64,000 bases of DNA from an uncultured Fibrobacter sp. (GTDB lineage Bacteria; Fibrobacterota; Fibrobacteria; Fibrobacterales; Fibrobacteraceae): NCBI RefSeq assembly GCF_900316465.1, contig NZ_ONDD01000001.1, forward strand, positions 1 to 64,000, in the 5' to 3' direction. The notes beneath the pieces are model-generated. The model was not told the origin of the DNA and searched no databases. It was given only the letters and a program-made list of their open reading frames with translations. The first letter of the stretch is position 1. Every line of letters begins with the position of its first letter. The position numbers were made by a program, and so were the translations under genes. Shown piece by piece: positions 62,039 through 64,000 of the stretch.

Positions 62039-64000
62039 TTAATGCACCGCCACCTTGCGGACAGCATGGTGGCCGCCTAGGGTCACGCGGAGCAGGTACA
62101 GGCCCGGTTTCGGGGCTGTAAGTGCGAGCGTGTTGTGGCCTGCGGTCGATTTGGCGCGGTAGGTGGCGGCAATTTTGCCGTTTACGCCCACAAGCTGCAC
62201 GCGGTAGCTAGCGCCGGCCAGGTCGCTAGACACGTCGAATCCGACCTGGAGGGCGCCCGGAAGGCGGGCAAAACGCAGATTTTCGAGTTTTGAGGCGACG
62301 GTCCGGACTTCGGACGCCGAGACGCGGACGGTCGCCGTAGAGCCCGCCGCCTTGAGCAGGACCCTCAGGCTGTCCCCGGCACCCAATTCAGTCGTCTTGC
62401 CGTCAATCGTCACATAGACCCTCAGACCCATCTCGTTCAGGGCCTTTACCCCCTCGAATTTGAGGTAACCCACGCGGTCAGTTGTCGCACTCAAGGCCAA
62501 ATTCCATTCATAATCGCCATCGTCGGCACTCTTGATGGACTTCAGCAGGGCTTTTTTACCATCCATTACGGACAGGTTCACGTAGTCGCCCATACCAGAA
62601 GGCGGTTCCAGCCATTCCTTGGCCTCGCCCACGCCAAGCACGTTCCAGGAATCGCTATGACCCTTGGCATCTTCAAGCACAGCCTGCAAAGTCCAGCTTT
62701 CGCGAGTTGCCTTCGCCAAGGTGGCCTTCTGCAAAGCGGCAACATTCACAGGATTATCGAACGAAGGTTCCGCCGCAAAGCCAATCGGGGTCTTGGCATC
62801 GGAACGCAGCCACACCGCTTCGTACGGTTCAAGCGAATGCACCGGTTCAAATCCGCTTTCGGCAGTCCACTTGCACATTTCAAAAGTGCTCAAAACATTC
62901 TCAGGCAGCACCACTCTCCAGCCGTAGGGGTTTGCCACCATATTCCAGCCAGCGTTCACTTCCCAAACGATTTGAGGAGCACCCTGTACATTGCTGCCTG
63001 TTGCCACATCACGACGCAACGGGAGCGCCCTACCTTCCCGGGAATTGTACCAAATGCCCTGCTGCGCCTTCACAGCGCCGCCATTGTACTTCTGGTACTT
63101 CCAGACAACGCCATATTTGGCGGACTCGTCCCAGTAATAGAACTCCGGATCACCGTCCCACATGATTGCACTTTGGTCAACATCCGAAAGCGAAACCATC
63201 TTCCAGGTATCCGGGGCAGCCGCAATTTCAGATTGCACTGTAAACAGATCCGTAGGGAACGAGGCAGGCTCACCACCATCACCAAGAGTCACCACGACCC
63301 TATAGGTACCCGGCAACAGCGGATACACCTCCCAGTCGAGAGAACCTGTGCCTGTAACGCTTTCAATCTTTGGATTAGGAAGTTCCTCGCCCAAGGTATC
63401 TACAATAGTCGCGCGCAATTCTGCAACCTTGCCCGGTTTTACCTTCCATTCAAGAGTCAAGCGCATTGCATTTCCAGACAGAATCGGCTCATGACGCTCA
63501 AATTCAAAATCACCATCTGGGCTAACCACCGGCGCCTTATCTTCAGAGAAGTAGGCCTTCATCGGCAAATAGCCCTGAATTGAATCAGCCAATTTATCTC
63601 CCTCGACAAGCTTAATGCGTCCGTCAATCACAACGGAATCAAGCTTATACCCCTTTTCTGGAGCACCGCGAACCACCCAGGAACTGGCATAATCTTGCGG
63701 CAAAAGCATCGTGGAATCATCCGCAAAGGCATGCATCTTTTCGGAACCGTCGCCAGTGTCAATTTCGACAATTTTCACCGTCCCATGTTCCGTTTCCAGT
63801 TTCAGACGACGGTAATCCGCATTCGCCACGCAAGCATCTGCATCGCCCCACACCGCATACACAACCTTTTCACTCGTCACCTTGGCACTCAAAACATCAC
63901 TCGAGACCGAGCCATGATCATAATCTGCACCATCAGGCGTTACAGACCATCCAAGCACGCATTCCGTCGGGGTATAGACCCACATAGGCAAATCAGTGGT
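62039..64000 (-). CDS. Large secreted surface protein with InlB-like repeat and sorting tail (partial)
   Basis: The reading frame stays open to the right edge of the window, so the N-terminus is missing. At least 653 residues are present. The first ~50 resemble an InlB/Listeria-Bacteroides repeat (GWSVTPDGADYDHG ... VVYAVWGDAD). A beta-rich region follows (GTVKIVEIDTGDGSEKMHAF). Two sandwich-like domains and a region typical of surface proteins (AGWNMVANPYGWRVVLPENV) come next. The protein ends with a type-IX-like tail (YRVQLVGVNGKIAATYRA ... GLYLLRVTLGG). No enzymatic motif was recognised. Its stop lies 44 bp upstream of the transporter start. Confidence 0.7.
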   Translation of the reverse strand, partial: TTDLPMWVYTPTECVLGWSVTPDGADYDHGSVSSDVLSAKVTSEKVVYAVWGDADACVANADYRRLKLETEHGTVKIVEIDTGDGSEKMHAFADDSTMLLPQDYASSWVVRGAPEKGYKLDSVVIDGRIKLVEGDKLADSIQGYLPMKAYFSEDKAPVVSPDGDFEFERHEPILSGNAMRLTLEWKVKPGKVAELRATIVDTLGEELPNPKIESVTGTGSLDWEVYPLLPGTYRVVVTLGDGGEPASFPTDLFTVQSEIAAAPDTWKMVSLSDVDQSAIMWDGDPEFYYWDESAKYGVVWKYQKYNGGAVKAQQGIWYNSREGRALPLRRDVATGSNVQGAPQIVWEVNAGWNMVANPYGWRVVLPENVLSTFEMCKWTAESGFEPVHSLEPYEAVWLRSDAKTPIGFAAEPSFDNPVNVAALQKATLAKATRESWTLQAVLEDAKGHSDSWNVLGVGEAKEWLEPPSGMGDYVNLSVMDGKKALLKSIKSADDGDYEWNLALSATTDRVGYLKFEGVKALNEMGLRVYVTIDGKTTELGAGDSLRVLLKAAGSTATVRVSASEVRTVASKLENLRFARLPGALQVGFDVSSDLAGASYRVQLVGVNGKIAATYRAKSTAGHNTLALTAPKPGLYLLRVTLGGHHAVRKVAVH

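Noticed and set aside
60222..62042. 606-codon plus-strand frame opposite the DASS transporter
   Set aside because: His/Glu/Asn-rich low-complexity translation that is the reverse reading of membrane helices; the transporter motifs are clear on the minus strand.

Overview
The window is almost certainly from Fibrobacter (F. succinogenes or a close relative), a rumen or gut fibre degrader. Four signs support this: several TIGR02147 (DUF4423) regulators, a family greatly expanded in Fibrobacter; poly-serine linkers in secreted enzymes; type-IX-like C-terminal sorting tails; and a dense set of plant-cell-wall enzymes. No insertion sequence, phage or CRISPR array was seen.

Layout. Positions 1-60 are the 5' end of a 16S rRNA gene on the minus strand, with its promoter at 262-289. 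Positions 531-14180 are mainly housekeeping: miaA, a YibQ-like protein, pdxJ, truA, a membrane protein with a C-terminal helix-turn-helix-like segment, a degenerate GGDEF protein, a large radical-SAM/DUF2344 protein, an outer-membrane protein, a small Sm-like protein, a LOG-family protein, a Ser/Thr kinase and a rhomboid-like TPR protein. Positions 14152-51990 form a polysaccharide-degradation island. It holds pectate lyases (four PL1, one PL9), a GH5 cellulase, a GH26 mannanase, an SGNH esterase, a CE15 glucuronoyl esterase, a GH43 arabinanase-like protein, an SUMF1-type lipoprotein, an extracellular histidine phosphatase, two metallopeptidases, and four TIGR02147 regulators, each beside a lipoprotein with a putative glycan-binding C-terminus. 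Positions 52050-64000 hold a prepilin peptidase, a 1774-residue repeat lipoprotein with a DUF6941-like partner, a phosphopantetheinyl transferase, a small lipoprotein, tRNA-Val(GAC), a DASS transporter and part of a large surface protein.

Regulation is the most striking part. (1) An 18-bp palindrome GTKGACA-N4-TGTCCAC occurs three times, each exactly 41 bp upstream of a TAnnTTnA -10 element, in front of the GH26, SUMF1-lipoprotein and CE15 genes. (2) A 17-bp oriented motif, CGTWGTC-N4-RACAA(C/A), occurs six times, always on the minus strand, upstream of minus-strand genes for three pectate lyases, a metallopeptidase and a TIGR02147-partner lipoprotein. In at least three cases a terminator-like hairpin follows it. 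(3) About a dozen genes have a TAnnTTTR -10 element ending 4-8 nt before the start codon and no Shine-Dalgarno sequence, which predicts leaderless mRNAs. (4) TIGR02147 regulators pair with sugar-binding-type lipoproteins in 4 of 4 cases. Together these suggest an undescribed substrate-sensing and regulatory network for the cell-wall enzymes.

All family names come from recognising motifs by eye. No database search was run.
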